From an uncultured Prevotellaceae bacterium (lineage in GTDB: Bacteria > Bacteroidota > Bacteroidia > Bacteroidales > Bacteroidaceae), in the NCBI GenBank assembly GCA_900314715.1, contig OMWI01000028.1:1-42913 (forward strand): a stretch of 42,913 nucleotides of DNA, read 5' to 3'. Numbering within the stretch: position 1 is the stretch's first letter; every line of letters begins with the position of its first letter. A program made the translations under genes and the position numbers. The notes below the pieces were generated by a model, which saw only the letters and a list, made by a program, of their open reading frames with translations, made no database searches and was not told where the DNA came from. Of the stretch, positions 1 through 8,480 are shown one piece after another.

Positions 1-110
1 CTTCTCATCTTCGCTGTACTTCGTTGCTTTTTTTCTCATACTAATAATACACATTTTAATTGTTACTAAATGTGTCTACCTATATCAGTATAAGTCATTA
101 TGCGGTTTTT

Positions 111-445
111 CGTAAGACCTCCCGTTTTTTAGAGCAATTTATTCTACATCAACGACTTAACATTTTCAAGACCTCATATAAGACCTCACCTAAGACCTCC
201 CATAGACCTCCCGTAAGACCTCCCGTCAATGATTGTGTAAGTTCGCATAAGAATGTTCGATGAAACAATACACTTATACACTTGAAATGAGAGAGAGTAG
301 TAGAAGAATCAACTGAAAACCAACTCGGCAAGACGGGAGGTGTTAGGGGAGGTCTATGGGAGGTCTTACATGAGGTCTTTCAAGCATTTCTGTTTCACAA
401 CTCCTTAATACTTAGGAGATTAGAAAAAACGACGGGAGGTCTTGG
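111..445. repeat. Inverted clusters of AGACCTCCC-type short repeats
   Basis: The forward strand carries AAGACCTCCCGT-like units at 111-125, about 168-176, 180-190, 191-203, 204-214 and 215-226. The reverse complement (ACGGGAGGT, GGGAGGTCTTA, TGAGGTCTT) recurs at about 332-384 and 431-445. The two clusters form an imperfect inverted repeat of about 50 bp around a unique spacer of about 105 bp. The small open frames here (60-263 plus, 149-331 minus) only translate the repeats and are not called as genes. Function is unknown; a cruciform, a long RNA hairpin or an invertible segment are all possible. Confidence 0.75.
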
Positions 446-717
446 CAAAAAGATTGAAAATTGAAGATTGAAGAAAGAAAAAGGCAAATTAGAAGAGTGG
501 AAAATCACTACCCTTTGTGTAATTACACTTGAACCATTATATGCCATAATCACCTACTGTTGGGACAGGTGGAATTAATCAAAGCACTAATGAACGTTGA
601 CATCAAAAGAATTACTCGCTTGAAGATGCAAATCAACCAAAAAAAATGTTTAATGACAAGCGGGCAAGTACGTTGGATGAATATCTAAAGCCGTATATCG
701 CCAAAGGCAGAAATTCC
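446..717. other. Gene-poor stretch without recognisable gene
   Basis: I see no supported gene here. The plus strand has short protein-like fragments in different frames between about 545 and 750 that are broken by stops, including one starting at an ATG near 649 and ending with a TGA near 750. They may be the worn remains of a gene, but no family is recognisable. The stretch lies downstream of the minus-strand sigma operon and may contain its terminator, though no strong hairpin with a T-run was found. Confidence 0.4.
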
Positions 718-1059
718 TCAATCAATGGCGATATGATATACCTTTACTGATGCCATCAAGATAAGCAATAACAACACTGCCATGAAAGAATAGAAGGAGA
801 GATTCATGGAAGTAACCATACCAACCACCTCATTGATAATCAGCAATCCTACTTGGTAAATCTGCCCCACTCCATCCATCATGAAGAAAAAGGCAATACC
901 TACTATCCAACATATCACCGACCAGATTCTATTCAGTTTTACAGCCCTTGACGGTAATTGTCTTGACACTCGTTCGGTGAAACCGTTGTCCTCTATTTCC
1001 TGGCGGTTTTCATCGAAGAAACGAATGAGCATTTGTTCATCACTTTCTGTCATATCCAT
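718..1059 (-). CDS. DUF5056-like small membrane protein of sigma operon
   Basis: A 113-residue protein. Its acidic N-terminal part (about residues 1-45) includes the stretch RFFDENRQEIEDNGFTERV, typical of DUF5056 proteins of Bacteroidales, and is followed by two hydrophobic segments (about 46-70 and 80-108). The gene overlaps the end of the upstream ECF sigma gene by 20 bp, so the two are translationally coupled. Position and topology (soluble N-terminus, membrane C-terminus) suggest an anti-sigma or sigma-modulating role. That is inferred from context; no zinc anti-sigma (HxxxCxxC) motif is visible. Confidence 0.7.
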   Translation of the reverse strand: MDMTESDEQMLIRFFDENRQEIEDNGFTERVSRQLPSRAVKLNRIWSVICWIVGIAFFFMMDGVGQIYQVGLLIINEVVGMVTSMNLSFYSFMAVLLLLILMASVKVYHIAID

Positions 1060-1579
1060 TCTTTTTTAGATAGTTCGATAATTTAAGTTTTCCCCTCGAA
1101 AGGTGGGATTTTATGGTGCCTTCTGCCATTCCCGTAATCTCTGCAATCTTGTTGATGGGTTGTCCTTCCATCAATTGCAAGTTGATACAGGTACGTTCTG
1201 CTGGCGACAAGATGGCAAAAGCCTCTATCAAATCCATCTTCAACCCCAAGTCAGTTTGTTGGGAATTGCGTTTTAACACCACGGGTTGTTCAATGTCTTC
1301 TGTCAGTTTCCTACTACGGGTATAATCGTAAAGCACATTATAGGCAATGCGAAAGAGCCATGTAGAGAAACTGGATAATCCCTGAAACTGAGTGATGTTG
1401 GTGTAAGCCTTGATAAAAGTATCTTGCGCCAAATCCTCACTCAGTTGCACGTCACCCAACGTCTGGTTCAAGAAGAATCGACGTATAGGTGACTGGTATT
1501 TCATAACCAACTTATCGTAAGCTCGTTTGTTATGAAAGACAGCCACCTGAGTAACGAGAGAGATATCTTCAGAAGTCAT
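1040..1579 (-). CDS. ECF-type RNA polymerase sigma factor
   Basis: A 179-residue sigma-70 family protein of extracytoplasmic-function size. Region 2 spans about residues 20-90, with SEDLAQDTFIKAYTN and the FSTWLFRIAYNVLYDYTRS segment that recognises and melts the -10 region. Region 4 spans about 115-170, with AERTCINLQL and the helix-turn-helix INKIAEITGMAEGTIKSHLS. It lies between a DUF6249 membrane protein gene (8 bp gap upstream) and a DUF5056 gene (20 bp overlap downstream), so all three are probably one operon. The signal it answers to cannot be read from sequence, although both partners are membrane proteins, which suggests an envelope stress or envelope state input. Confidence 0.93.
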   Translation of the reverse strand: MTSEDISLVTQVAVFHNKRAYDKLVMKYQSPIRRFFLNQTLGDVQLSEDLAQDTFIKAYTNITQFQGLSSFSTWLFRIAYNVLYDYTRSRKLTEDIEQPVVLKRNSQQTDLGLKMDLIEAFAILSPAERTCINLQLMEGQPINKIAEITGMAEGTIKSHLSRGKLKLSNYLKKNGYDRK

Positions 1580-1587
1580 ATATCTTC

Positions 1588-2313
1588 TTACTTCTTACTT
1601 GTTTTTGATATTATCATTTGACCTATGCCATAACAGAATATTAATGCGCCAATGCCTGTGAGCGTGTCGGCATTCCATATCCAGAACATCACCATGATTC
1701 CCAATCCGATTGCCACGTTACGAATACCGCGTTTCCACATGTAATCTTCACTCTGCTTGTCGATACTCATAATCTCGTCGGGAATCGGTTGTCCATTTTC
1801 CATTGCCTTTTCTGCCAATGTCACTCGGTCGTTATGTCGTTTAATGATGAAACGAAGCAACAAGGCGAGGATAATGAATGGAAAGAGAATAAACAAGAGA
1901 ACCATTAATACGATGAATATAGCCAAGAGAATTCCTCCCGTTGAAGCCGTTAGTGCCACTAACCAAGCAAATGGATTATCGTAATTATCAGAATCCCAAT
2001 TGTCGACATTATTAGTAGTAGTTTGGGCAATGGCTTGCGTTGTATCCGAGAAAGCCTCTATGCCATCTTCCATCGAGTCGGCCTTTGCTACGAGTTCGTC
2101 TGCCAATGCTTGTGCTTTCACGGCAGCTTCCATCGCTTCGTTTGCCTTTTGTCGAGCAGTTGATACGGCTGCATTAGAAATACTGTCCGTTTGTTTTACG
2201 ACTTGTTCTACCAAATTGGCAGTTGATTTGTGATGTCTCTTTGATTGAGCATCAACGGTATTCACATTCAATGCGAGCAAAAAAGCAAGCAACAAAATCA
2301 AGTTCTTTTTCAT
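1588..2313 (-). CDS. DUF6249-like membrane protein with coiled coil
   Basis: A 241-residue protein. It starts with a signal peptide (about 1-22, ending VDAQ), followed by an Ala/Lys/Glu-rich segment (about 45-85) that looks like a coiled coil. A long hydrophobic stretch at about 113-155 is followed by a basic turn (RFIIKRHNDR), then a second pair of hydrophobic segments at about 195-235. The layout fits DUF6249 proteins, which in Bacteroidales often sit beside ECF sigma genes. Here it is first in the operon, 8 bp ahead of the sigma factor. A role in sensing or sequestration is inference only. No clean TAnnTTTG box lies upstream; the nearest candidate is a TTTCTTTG on the minus strand around 2367-2376. 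Confidence 0.75.
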   Translation of the reverse strand: MKKNLILLLAFLLALNVNTVDAQSKRHHKSTANLVEQVVKQTDSISNAAVSTARQKANEAMEAAVKAQALADELVAKADSMEDGIEAFSDTTQAIAQTTTNNVDNWDSDNYDNPFAWLVALTASTGGILLAIFIVLMVLLFILFPFIILALLLRFIIKRHNDRVTLAEKAMENGQPIPDEIMSIDKQSEDYMWKRGIRNVAIGLGIMVMFWIWNADTLTGIGALIFCYGIGQMIISKTSKK

Positions 2314-2429
2314 TTTTCTTCGTTTTAATTTTTCTGTTTGTTAGACGAAAGGAAATGAATAGAAGTTGCAAAGAAATGGAAAAAATTTCCAATTATCTTC
2401 CTCTTTTTCGTAGAACGTCGTTTTCATGA

Positions 2430-5400
2430 TTAGAATTGCTTTATGACTTCTTGCATATAGATAGCATCCAAACTCCATAATGCCGCATCGTTGGTAGAAA
2501 TACCATTCCACTCCGTCAAGGGAGACGGTACTTGCGGTGGGGTTATCTTAGAGATGTGAAACGATGGAGCCTCCTCATGCTCTATGCGATTCCATAAATC
2601 TTTCCAAGCCTCACTCTTCATGTTAGGATTACGTTGTTTCCATGCAGCATAAGCCAACAATCTACGCACGGGAAAGTGATTGTGCGTGATTTCGAAAGCC
2701 TTGCGTTTGTAGTTTGAGGCATAGTCGAGCCAAACACGGTCAAAACCTTCCACGCTGACCATCTCAGACAATTCGTTCATCATTTCAAATCCTCCCATGA
2801 TAGTCATCAAATGATTGGTATGTTGAACACGTTCATCGCCCTCATAGCTCATCACTCCCGTTGCGGGATTGAATCCCCACGCATTATTGCCTGTAAACAA
2901 TCCGTCTTTCATTTTCACCACACTTTGTAAGCCAGCGACAATCTTATCCCGATAATGTGTATCGCCCGTACGCTCCCAATACGTCATCCAATTACCCGCA
3001 TACGCCAACCAATCAGGACCGAAACGCAATCGAGCAAGTGCAGAACATGGGAATTTGCTACGCGGTTCTGCCAAACGCATGGGGTCAAGAGTGTATAATT
3101 TCTGGTCGGCATCTTTCACCTCATCCATCAAGTCACCCGTTCGTTCATCCGTAGTGAGATAATAGTAGAAGCGATTGAATGCCGCCTGACTGATACGAGC
3201 CTCCTTAGCACCACAACCCCAATGAGATACGTTGTGTCTACTACCCAATCCAGCCAATTCTCCTATATGATAAGAATCCACTTCACTATTATGACGAGTC
3301 ATAGCTTCAGCCATACGCCAAACATCCTTTCTTCCCGTGCGTAGGAAACTATACCATAGCCATTCGGGAGTAGCTAACTCTGTATTATCCCACGCATATC
3401 CGCCAACGTCATAGCGCCAAGAATGTCGCTCCGCATCATACGCATGCATGAAGTCACCATAATTCCAAAAACCATACCATTTGTTTTCCTCTACCGCATT
3501 GCGATAGAAATCAAGATATTGGTTGAGTCTTCTTTCTACGTTTCGAGATGCTACGGAAGTCGTATCTGGTAAAGACCAAATTCCAAAGGCACGTTTGGCG
3601 TAAAGATATTCGGGTGTACATTGCAATTGAGCGTCATCTTCAAAATACTGAGCCCAATCAGCAACATCTTTCTTTCCCATATATGAATCATGCAAAGAAA
3701 GCCATAAAACATTGGTACGTGCTATTCCGTAAGGCGTACTCAAGCCTTCTTGAACATCTTCATAACTCGCTAACAAATCATGAGCAATGGTATCATAATG
3801 GCAAAGATTCATCGGTTCTGCTTCAGGACTCCACATCCACATCGTCAATGCAGCATTCTCGGTTCGAGCATTTGTTACTTCTATACTGGAAGGATATGAT
3901 TGCCAAAAGTCTTTCATCATCACGCTCATTCCACCACTCACGTCTCCCACGAACACATAGCCATTCGATCGATTTCCCGTAAACGTTCCAATCCATGGAC
4001 TCTCCTTTGTGGCTTTCTTTCGGATAGAGAAAGAATTGTCGGTAAGTTGGGATAGGCGGAAGCAATCCCATTTAGCCCAATGATGAAGCAGAGATTGACC
4101 TCTTTCATCAAATGCTTCTGGTTCGGGTATCCTTTCTCCATTCATTTGTTTGGCTTGCCAATTCTGGTTTTCCAATCGAAGATTAATCCTACCATCCAAA
4201 GGTTGTACGGGTTCACTCCAAACACCTTGTCCGTCGCATGCGAATGCAACATGACGATTATACATTTGTTCGTGCATAGGAATGTGGAATCGAATGCCTA
4301 ACGAAGCAATGAAATCCTTGGTTTGTTCACCATCGTAAATAAACGAATGTACCATCTTTACTTGTTCGGATTGTGCATAGAAATACAAACGAACGGTGAA
4401 TGGCAACCATTTGCGTGTTTCATTTTTATGAACACCCATGATCTTGACAACGGCTGAGGCTTTCCCTTGCCGTTCTATCACTACATTCTGAATGTCTGAA
4501 ACAAACGAACTGCCATCATTCAATGAAGCTACAAGATGACAAGCACCACCCATTTTTTCGCCATACATCAACAAGCTATCAATCAAACAATTGCCTTGTT
4601 TGGGAATAAACACTTCTATCTTTCCCGTTGATATACGGTATTGATTTGGTAAATCATACGTTTGTATACCGTAAACATTCAGCTTACACTTTACCAGTTG
4701 TGGAGATTCGTTTCGTAAATGATATGTTTGCGAGTCGTAAACGATATGTTTAGCCGACCTAAACGATATGTTTAGCTTGTCTAAACCATGTGGTACTACT
4801 GTCGAGAAACCAGCCCACTTCACCGAACCATCATCCCAACGTGCATTTACCCATACATCGGTGGGCTGTTCTATACCGTTTGCAAACAATGCCAACTTGC
4901 TTACATCCTTGACTTCACCCTTTGCAAAAGGAACACCGAATGCAACTGGTCGGTCATTTTGCGGTACCTCTCCCACCCAATGCAAAGGAACACCCGTATT
5001 GACAGACACATCCTGAGCATCGGCATACTTGAAATTAGTCATACGAATGCGCGACCAAGTGGTGCGGAATCCAAACCATCCGCTTTCCAATGGATTCGGG
5101 TCGCAATAATCAACCAACAATTCACCATCTACGTAAAAGCGCACATGACCTTGCTTTCCTTCGATTTTCAGATGATACCAATGGTTGGCTTTCAACAAAT
5201 GCGAAGCATCCGTGTATTCTTGCAAGATGGGTGGACGCTGACTTTCATCACTTACGCCAGCCTCATTTCCATCGTATCTCCGAAAGCGAGTGGTGGTATT
5301 CGAATTGCCTCCATAACCTAAATAATAGGTTTGCAATGTATAGCAACGCAAGAAGATGCCACTTCGCCAATCGGCTCTTTTCCAAATATCCTTTTGGTGT

Positions 5401-5720
5401 GGGTCAGAAGCCAACCAAAAACAATTCATGTCGCTCAATCGGTCGCCTTCCTTTCCTTCATCAACCACGCAAACATCGTATTCCACCTTCATGTTTGCTT
5501 GCATCTTCTCCTTACGCCATAAGGTTAATCCTTTGGGTGACAGTATTTCACACGTATCACCCATAAACGTCAGGCGATAGTCAGGCGATTCCGACTCAAT
5601 CTTCCAGTATTTATTGAATTGCTTTTGATTAAGTCCTGAAATCGTTGAAGCATTTGCGGCAAATGCGAACAACAATCCATAGATTACCCCGATACTCCTA
5701 ATGCCTAACCGATGCATCAT
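2430..5720 (-). CDS. Exo-rhamnogalacturonan lyase, PL26 (PcRGLX/YetA-like)
   Basis: A 1096-residue secreted protein with a signal peptide at about 1-24. Residues about 35-235 form a DUF6250-like jelly-roll domain (for example HWYHLKIEGKQGHVRFYVDGE). A PcRGLX/YetA-like RIFT-barrel domain starts near 240 (PVAFGVPFAKGEV, WNARWDDGSVKWAGF-like segment), followed by a beta-sandwich and an alpha/alpha-toroid catalytic region (about 690-1080, rich in Trp/Tyr/His). Family members remove unsaturated GalA-Rha disaccharides from rhamnogalacturonan I. It overlaps the upstream GH105 gene by 23 bp, and GH105 enzymes hydrolyse exactly such unsaturated products. Residues about 308-357 are encoded by a 22-bp repeat array (see 4650-4795) and may be a recent insert. 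No SusC/SusD genes are adjacent. Confidence 0.85.
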   Translation of the reverse strand: MMHRLGIRSIGVIYGLLFAFAANASTISGLNQKQFNKYWKIESESPDYRLTFMGDTCEILSPKGLTLWRKEKMQANMKVEYDVCVVDEGKEGDRLSDMNCFWLASDPHQKDIWKRADWRSGIFLRCYTLQTYYLGYGGNSNTTTRFRRYDGNEAGVSDESQRPPILQEYTDASHLLKANHWYHLKIEGKQGHVRFYVDGELLVDYCDPNPLESGWFGFRTTWSRIRMTNFKYADAQDVSVNTGVPLHWVGEVPQNDRPVAFGVPFAKGEVKDVSKLALFANGIEQPTDVWVNARWDDGSVKWAGFSTVVPHGLDKLNISFRSAKHIVYDSQTYHLRNESPQLVKCKLNVYGIQTYDLPNQYRISTGKIEVFIPKQGNCLIDSLLMYGEKMGGACHLVASLNDGSSFVSDIQNVVIERQGKASAVVKIMGVHKNETRKWLPFTVRLYFYAQSEQVKMVHSFIYDGEQTKDFIASLGIRFHIPMHEQMYNRHVAFACDGQGVWSEPVQPLDGRINLRLENQNWQAKQMNGERIPEPEAFDERGQSLLHHWAKWDCFRLSQLTDNSFSIRKKATKESPWIGTFTGNRSNGYVFVGDVSGGMSVMMKDFWQSYPSSIEVTNARTENAALTMWMWSPEAEPMNLCHYDTIAHDLLASYEDVQEGLSTPYGIARTNVLWLSLHDSYMGKKDVADWAQYFEDDAQLQCTPEYLYAKRAFGIWSLPDTTSVASRNVERRLNQYLDFYRNAVEENKWYGFWNYGDFMHAYDAERHSWRYDVGGYAWDNTELATPEWLWYSFLRTGRKDVWRMAEAMTRHNSEVDSYHIGELAGLGSRHNVSHWGCGAKEARISQAAFNRFYYYLTTDERTGDLMDEVKDADQKLYTLDPMRLAEPRSKFPCSALARLRFGPDWLAYAGNWMTYWERTGDTHYRDKIVAGLQSVVKMKDGLFTGNNAWGFNPATGVMSYEGDERVQHTNHLMTIMGGFEMMNELSEMVSVEGFDRVWLDYASNYKRKAFEITHNHFPVRRLLAYAAWKQRNPNMKSEAWKDLWNRIEHEEAPSFHISKITPPQVPSPLTEWNGISTNDAALWSLDAIYMQEVIKQF
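4650..4795 (-). repeat. 22-bp-period repeat array inside PL26 coding sequence
   Basis: On the plus strand, 14-bp motifs of the form TAAACGATATGTTT start at 4650, 4672, 4716, 4738, 4760 and 4782, all on an exact 22-bp grid; the 4694 position is degenerate. The copies at 4738 and 4760 are identical over 14 bp. In gene orientation the motif reads AAACATATCGTTTA, the same as two units of the intergenic array at 32094-32217. The array stays open in the PL26 frame and encodes roughly residues 308-357, at the edge of the RIFT-barrel region. Confidence 0.85.
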
Positions 5721-7092
5721 AGTTGAATATGGGTTTGTCGGTCAACACTTCATTAGGATAGAATTGCACGGCACTATCGTTCGACTTGGGATGTTGACTC
5801 TTTAGTAATCGAATCATCTCTGCACCTGCCCAAATAACAGGACCATATCCATGAGCAGCCATTTTATGAACGGGACGATACTCATAGAATGCAGGGTCAA
5901 ATCCCATTCCTGTTCCTACGCATACACCTTCAATTTGTCCTTTGTCGTTGACCGATGATTCAACGGCGTGCCAAGCCAATTGCACCATAGGACCGTATGC
6001 CAACGCGTCTATCCATCCCATATTGATGGCGTGGGCAATACAATAGGTATAAATGGCGGTTGCCGATGATTCCAAATAAGAATTGTTGCGGTCGAGCAAT
6101 TGATGCCAAAAGCCATCTCTATCCTGACAAGCGGCCAAGCCTCTGATATGTGCCTTCAATAAATCCAATACGTCTATCCTACCAGGATAACCTTCGGGCA
6201 AAACGTCAAGCACTTCGCACAACGTGAGAATGGCCCAACCGTTTGCCCTACCCCAATGATAGGCAGGGTGGTCTTCCATTGCTTCCACCCAACCATGACG
6301 GAAGAGTTTCTTTTCGGGTACGAACATTCGTTTGGCGAATAATTCTATTTGCTTGATAGCTTCATCATAATAAGCATAATGTCCCGTATACTTTCCCATA
6401 TACGCAACAGTAGGAATGCCCATGAACATATCGTCGAGCCAAATCGTATTCTTATGCGGACGAAGACGAGCGAAAGTACCGTCTTCCAAACGATACTCCT
6501 TATTAATAATATAAGAGGAGTAATTGTTGATAAGGCTATCCAGATGCAAGGCCTTATCGTTGAGCGAGGCTTTTATCATCGCTTCGCAAATGGCTCCGGC
6601 ATCATCCAACGCATGAGGGTCTATTACCTTGCGCATCAAGTCGTCTATACGACCATTACGTTGATAAATTTTCTTGAAATATGGTTGGATATCTGCCAAG
6701 AATTGCAATCTTTCATACAGATAATCCTTATATGCTTGATCGCCTGTTTGTTGATAAGCGGCCAAAACAGCTGAATAAGTAACGCCCCATTCATAACTGG
6801 TCAACCGAAAGTCCCCACGAGCCAGTTGCGTATTCTCGTTGATGTCGGCATAATTCGTCACGGCTTTTCCCGTCTTTGAATCCACCAACTTGGCTGGTGT
6901 TACCGAGGCGATATAATGCAACACCTTATCCATCGTTTGCTTCACTTCGTCAACGGTAGAGATACCATACTTCAACTTATATTGCGGAGTCATCAAATGC
7001 AAAGGGGTATTGGAATCGTTTACTTGCGCTTTCAATCCGCTTACTATCATGAGCAACAGGCACATAGAAATGGTTTTCAGTAGTTTATTCAT
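5698..7092 (-). CDS. Unsaturated rhamnogalacturonyl hydrolase, GH105 (YteR/YesR-like)
   Basis: A 464-residue protein with a signal peptide (about 1-23, ending GLKAQ), so probably periplasmic. It has the six-hairpin toroid signatures of GH105: the DDAGA motif near 163-167, WLDDMFMG at about 218-225 holding the presumed catalytic Asp, and HWGRANGWA at about 279-287. The family hydrates the enol-ether double bond of unsaturated galacturonyl-rhamnose and so frees rhamnose. It is the first gene of a two-gene operon with the PL26 lyase, with a -7 box 35 bp upstream (7127-7134, minus). Lyase then hydrolase is a coherent two-step route for rhamnogalacturonan I backbone. Confidence 0.92.
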   Translation of the reverse strand: MNKLLKTISMCLLLMIVSGLKAQVNDSNTPLHLMTPQYKLKYGISTVDEVKQTMDKVLHYIASVTPAKLVDSKTGKAVTNYADINENTQLARGDFRLTSYEWGVTYSAVLAAYQQTGDQAYKDYLYERLQFLADIQPYFKKIYQRNGRIDDLMRKVIDPHALDDAGAICEAMIKASLNDKALHLDSLINNYSSYIINKEYRLEDGTFARLRPHKNTIWLDDMFMGIPTVAYMGKYTGHYAYYDEAIKQIELFAKRMFVPEKKLFRHGWVEAMEDHPAYHWGRANGWAILTLCEVLDVLPEGYPGRIDVLDLLKAHIRGLAACQDRDGFWHQLLDRNNSYLESSATAIYTYCIAHAINMGWIDALAYGPMVQLAWHAVESSVNDKGQIEGVCVGTGMGFDPAFYEYRPVHKMAAHGYGPVIWAGAEMIRLLKSQHPKSNDSAVQFYPNEVLTDKPIFNYDASVRH

Positions 7093-7126
7093 ATCTGTTC
7101 AATTTTGGTTAATAACATAAACAATG

Positions 7127-7134
7127 CAAAGATA
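7127..7134 (-). promoter_or_regulatory. Promoter -7 box of GH105-PL26 operon
   Basis: TATCTTTG on the minus strand matches the Bacteroidetes TAnnTTTG box and lies 34 bp upstream of the GH105 start codon. No clear TTTG -33 element accompanies it. Confidence 0.6.
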
Positions 7135-7159
7135 ATAAGAATAATTGAAAAAATAATCG

Positions 7160-7167
7160 TAACTTTG
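7160..7167 (+). promoter_or_regulatory. Promoter -7 box of methyltransferase-thyA-folA operon
   Basis: TAACTTTG lies 20 bp before the methyltransferase ATG at 7188. It is divergent from the GH105 promoter, and both fit within the 95-bp intergenic region. Confidence 0.6.
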
Positions 7168-7187
7168 CACAAACATATTGAAAAAAG

Positions 7188-8480
7188 ATGAATTTACCCG
7201 TAGACTTCGAAAAATATACACGTCAACTGATGGGCGAACAACTATATACCGAGTTGCTCAAAGGCCTTTCGGAAGATGTTCCCGTAAGTATACGAGTAAA
7301 TCCTTTCAAGTGTCCCGAGCATTTTTCCATCCCTTTGAAAGACGAATGCGTGCCTTGGTGCCAATATGGATATTATTTGAAACACCGACCAAATTTCACG
7401 TTCGACCCATTGTTTCATGCTGGTCTTTATTATGTGCAAGAAGCGTCGTCGATGTTTCATGAACACGTCATTCAACAATTAATCCATGAAATCGGAAACG
7501 ATGATTTGCGAGTTCTCGACCTTTGCGCGGCTCCTGGCGGTAAGTCTATCGCCATTCGTTCCATCCTTCCCGATAATTGTCTATTGTATTCGAACGAACC
7601 GATTCGTGCAAGGGCACAGGTATTGATGGAAAACATGTTGAAATGGGGACATCCTAACGTAGTCGTAACCAATAACTACGCTCGCGATTACCAACGGGCA
7701 AACATGCGATTCGACATCATTGTGGCTGATGTTCCTTGCTCTGGTGAAGGCATGTTTCGCAAAGATGCTAACGCCATCGGTGAATGGAACTTGCAAAACG
7801 TGGAGAAATGTTGGAGATTACAACGGGAAATCATTACCGATATTTGGCCTTGTCTGAAGCCAGGAGGATATTTGGTTTATTCCACTTGTACGTATAACGC
7901 TCATGAAAACGAGGAAAACGTCAATTGGATAGCAGAACAATTGGGAGCAGATTTCGTCAACGTTCATACTAAAGACGAATGGAACATTACGGGGTCGTTG
8001 ATTGACCAACATCCGATGTATCGTTTCATCCCAGGAAAGACACGTGGCGAAGGATTGTTTGTTGCCGTATTGAAAAAGCATGAAGATGATGCGCCAAACG
8101 TTCATGCTCGTGAAGCCATGTTGAGAATCATGACAGACGAACAACTCGTTCCACCGAACAAGAAGAAAGACATTCCCAATCATTCGAAGGCATTGTCGAT
8201 TCGCCTTCAACGAAATGAATACCCCAACGTTGATATTGACTATCAACAAGCCATTAGTTATCTGAGGAAAGAAGCTATCGTTTTGCCAAGTGAAACACCT
8301 CGAGGCATCGTGCTTCTCACCTATCAACAAGCACCGATTGGATTTGCCAAGAACATCGGGAATAGAGCAAACAACCTCTACCCTATGGAATGGAGAATAA
8401 AAAGTACACACATACCCGAACATGAAACAATACTTGAACTTGCTCAACCGCATCTTGACGGAGGGCACAAAGAAGACTGA
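7188..8480 (+). CDS. RsmF/NOL1-NOP2-Sun-type rRNA cytosine-C5 methyltransferase
   Basis: A 430-residue protein of the RsmB/NOP family. The SAM-binding motif is [12 protein letters not shown] at about 109-120. The two conserved catalytic-site cysteines are in [10 protein letters not shown] (C184) and [11 protein letters not shown] (C234), as expected for m5C RNA methyltransferases. The length and C-terminal extension (about 300-430) fit the RsmF/YebU-like subgroup, with a domain after the catalytic core. The exact rRNA target cannot be read from sequence. The last 59 bp overlap the start of thyA in another frame. The start at 7188 follows a -7 box at 7160-7167. Confidence 0.92.
   Translation: MNLPVDFEKYTRQLMGEQLYTELLKGLSEDVPVSIRVNPFKCPEHFSIPLKDECVPWCQYGYYLKHRPNFTFDPLFHAGLYYVQEASSMFHEHVIQQLIHEIGNDDLRVLDLCAAPGGKSIAIRSILPDNCLLYSNEPIRARAQVLMENMLKWGHPNVVVTNNYARDYQRANMRFDIIVADVPCSGEGMFRKDANAIGEWNLQNVEKCWRLQREIITDIWPCLKPGGYLVYSTCTYNAHENEENVNWIAEQLGADFVNVHTKDEWNITGSLIDQHPMYRFIPGKTRGEGLFVAVLKKHEDDAPNVHAREAMLRIMTDEQLVPPNKKKDIPNHSKALSIRLQRNEYPNVDIDYQQAISYLRKEAIVLPSETPRGIVLLTYQQAPIGFAKNIGNRANNLYPMEWRIKSTHIPEHETILELAQPHLDGGHKED

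Noticed and set aside
60-331. Two open frames, 67 codons plus strand and 60 codons minus strand
   Set aside because: Both simply translate the AGACCTCCC repeats on opposite strands; no promoter box or family match.
646-750. Short plus-strand frame with protein-like composition
   Set aside because: About 34 codons, no recognisable family and it runs into the antisense end of the DUF5056 gene; kept only as possible remnant in the 446-717 note.
3548-3982. 144-codon plus-strand frame inside the PL26 gene
   Set aside because: It is a shadow of the well-supported minus-strand gene, without a family match or promoter.
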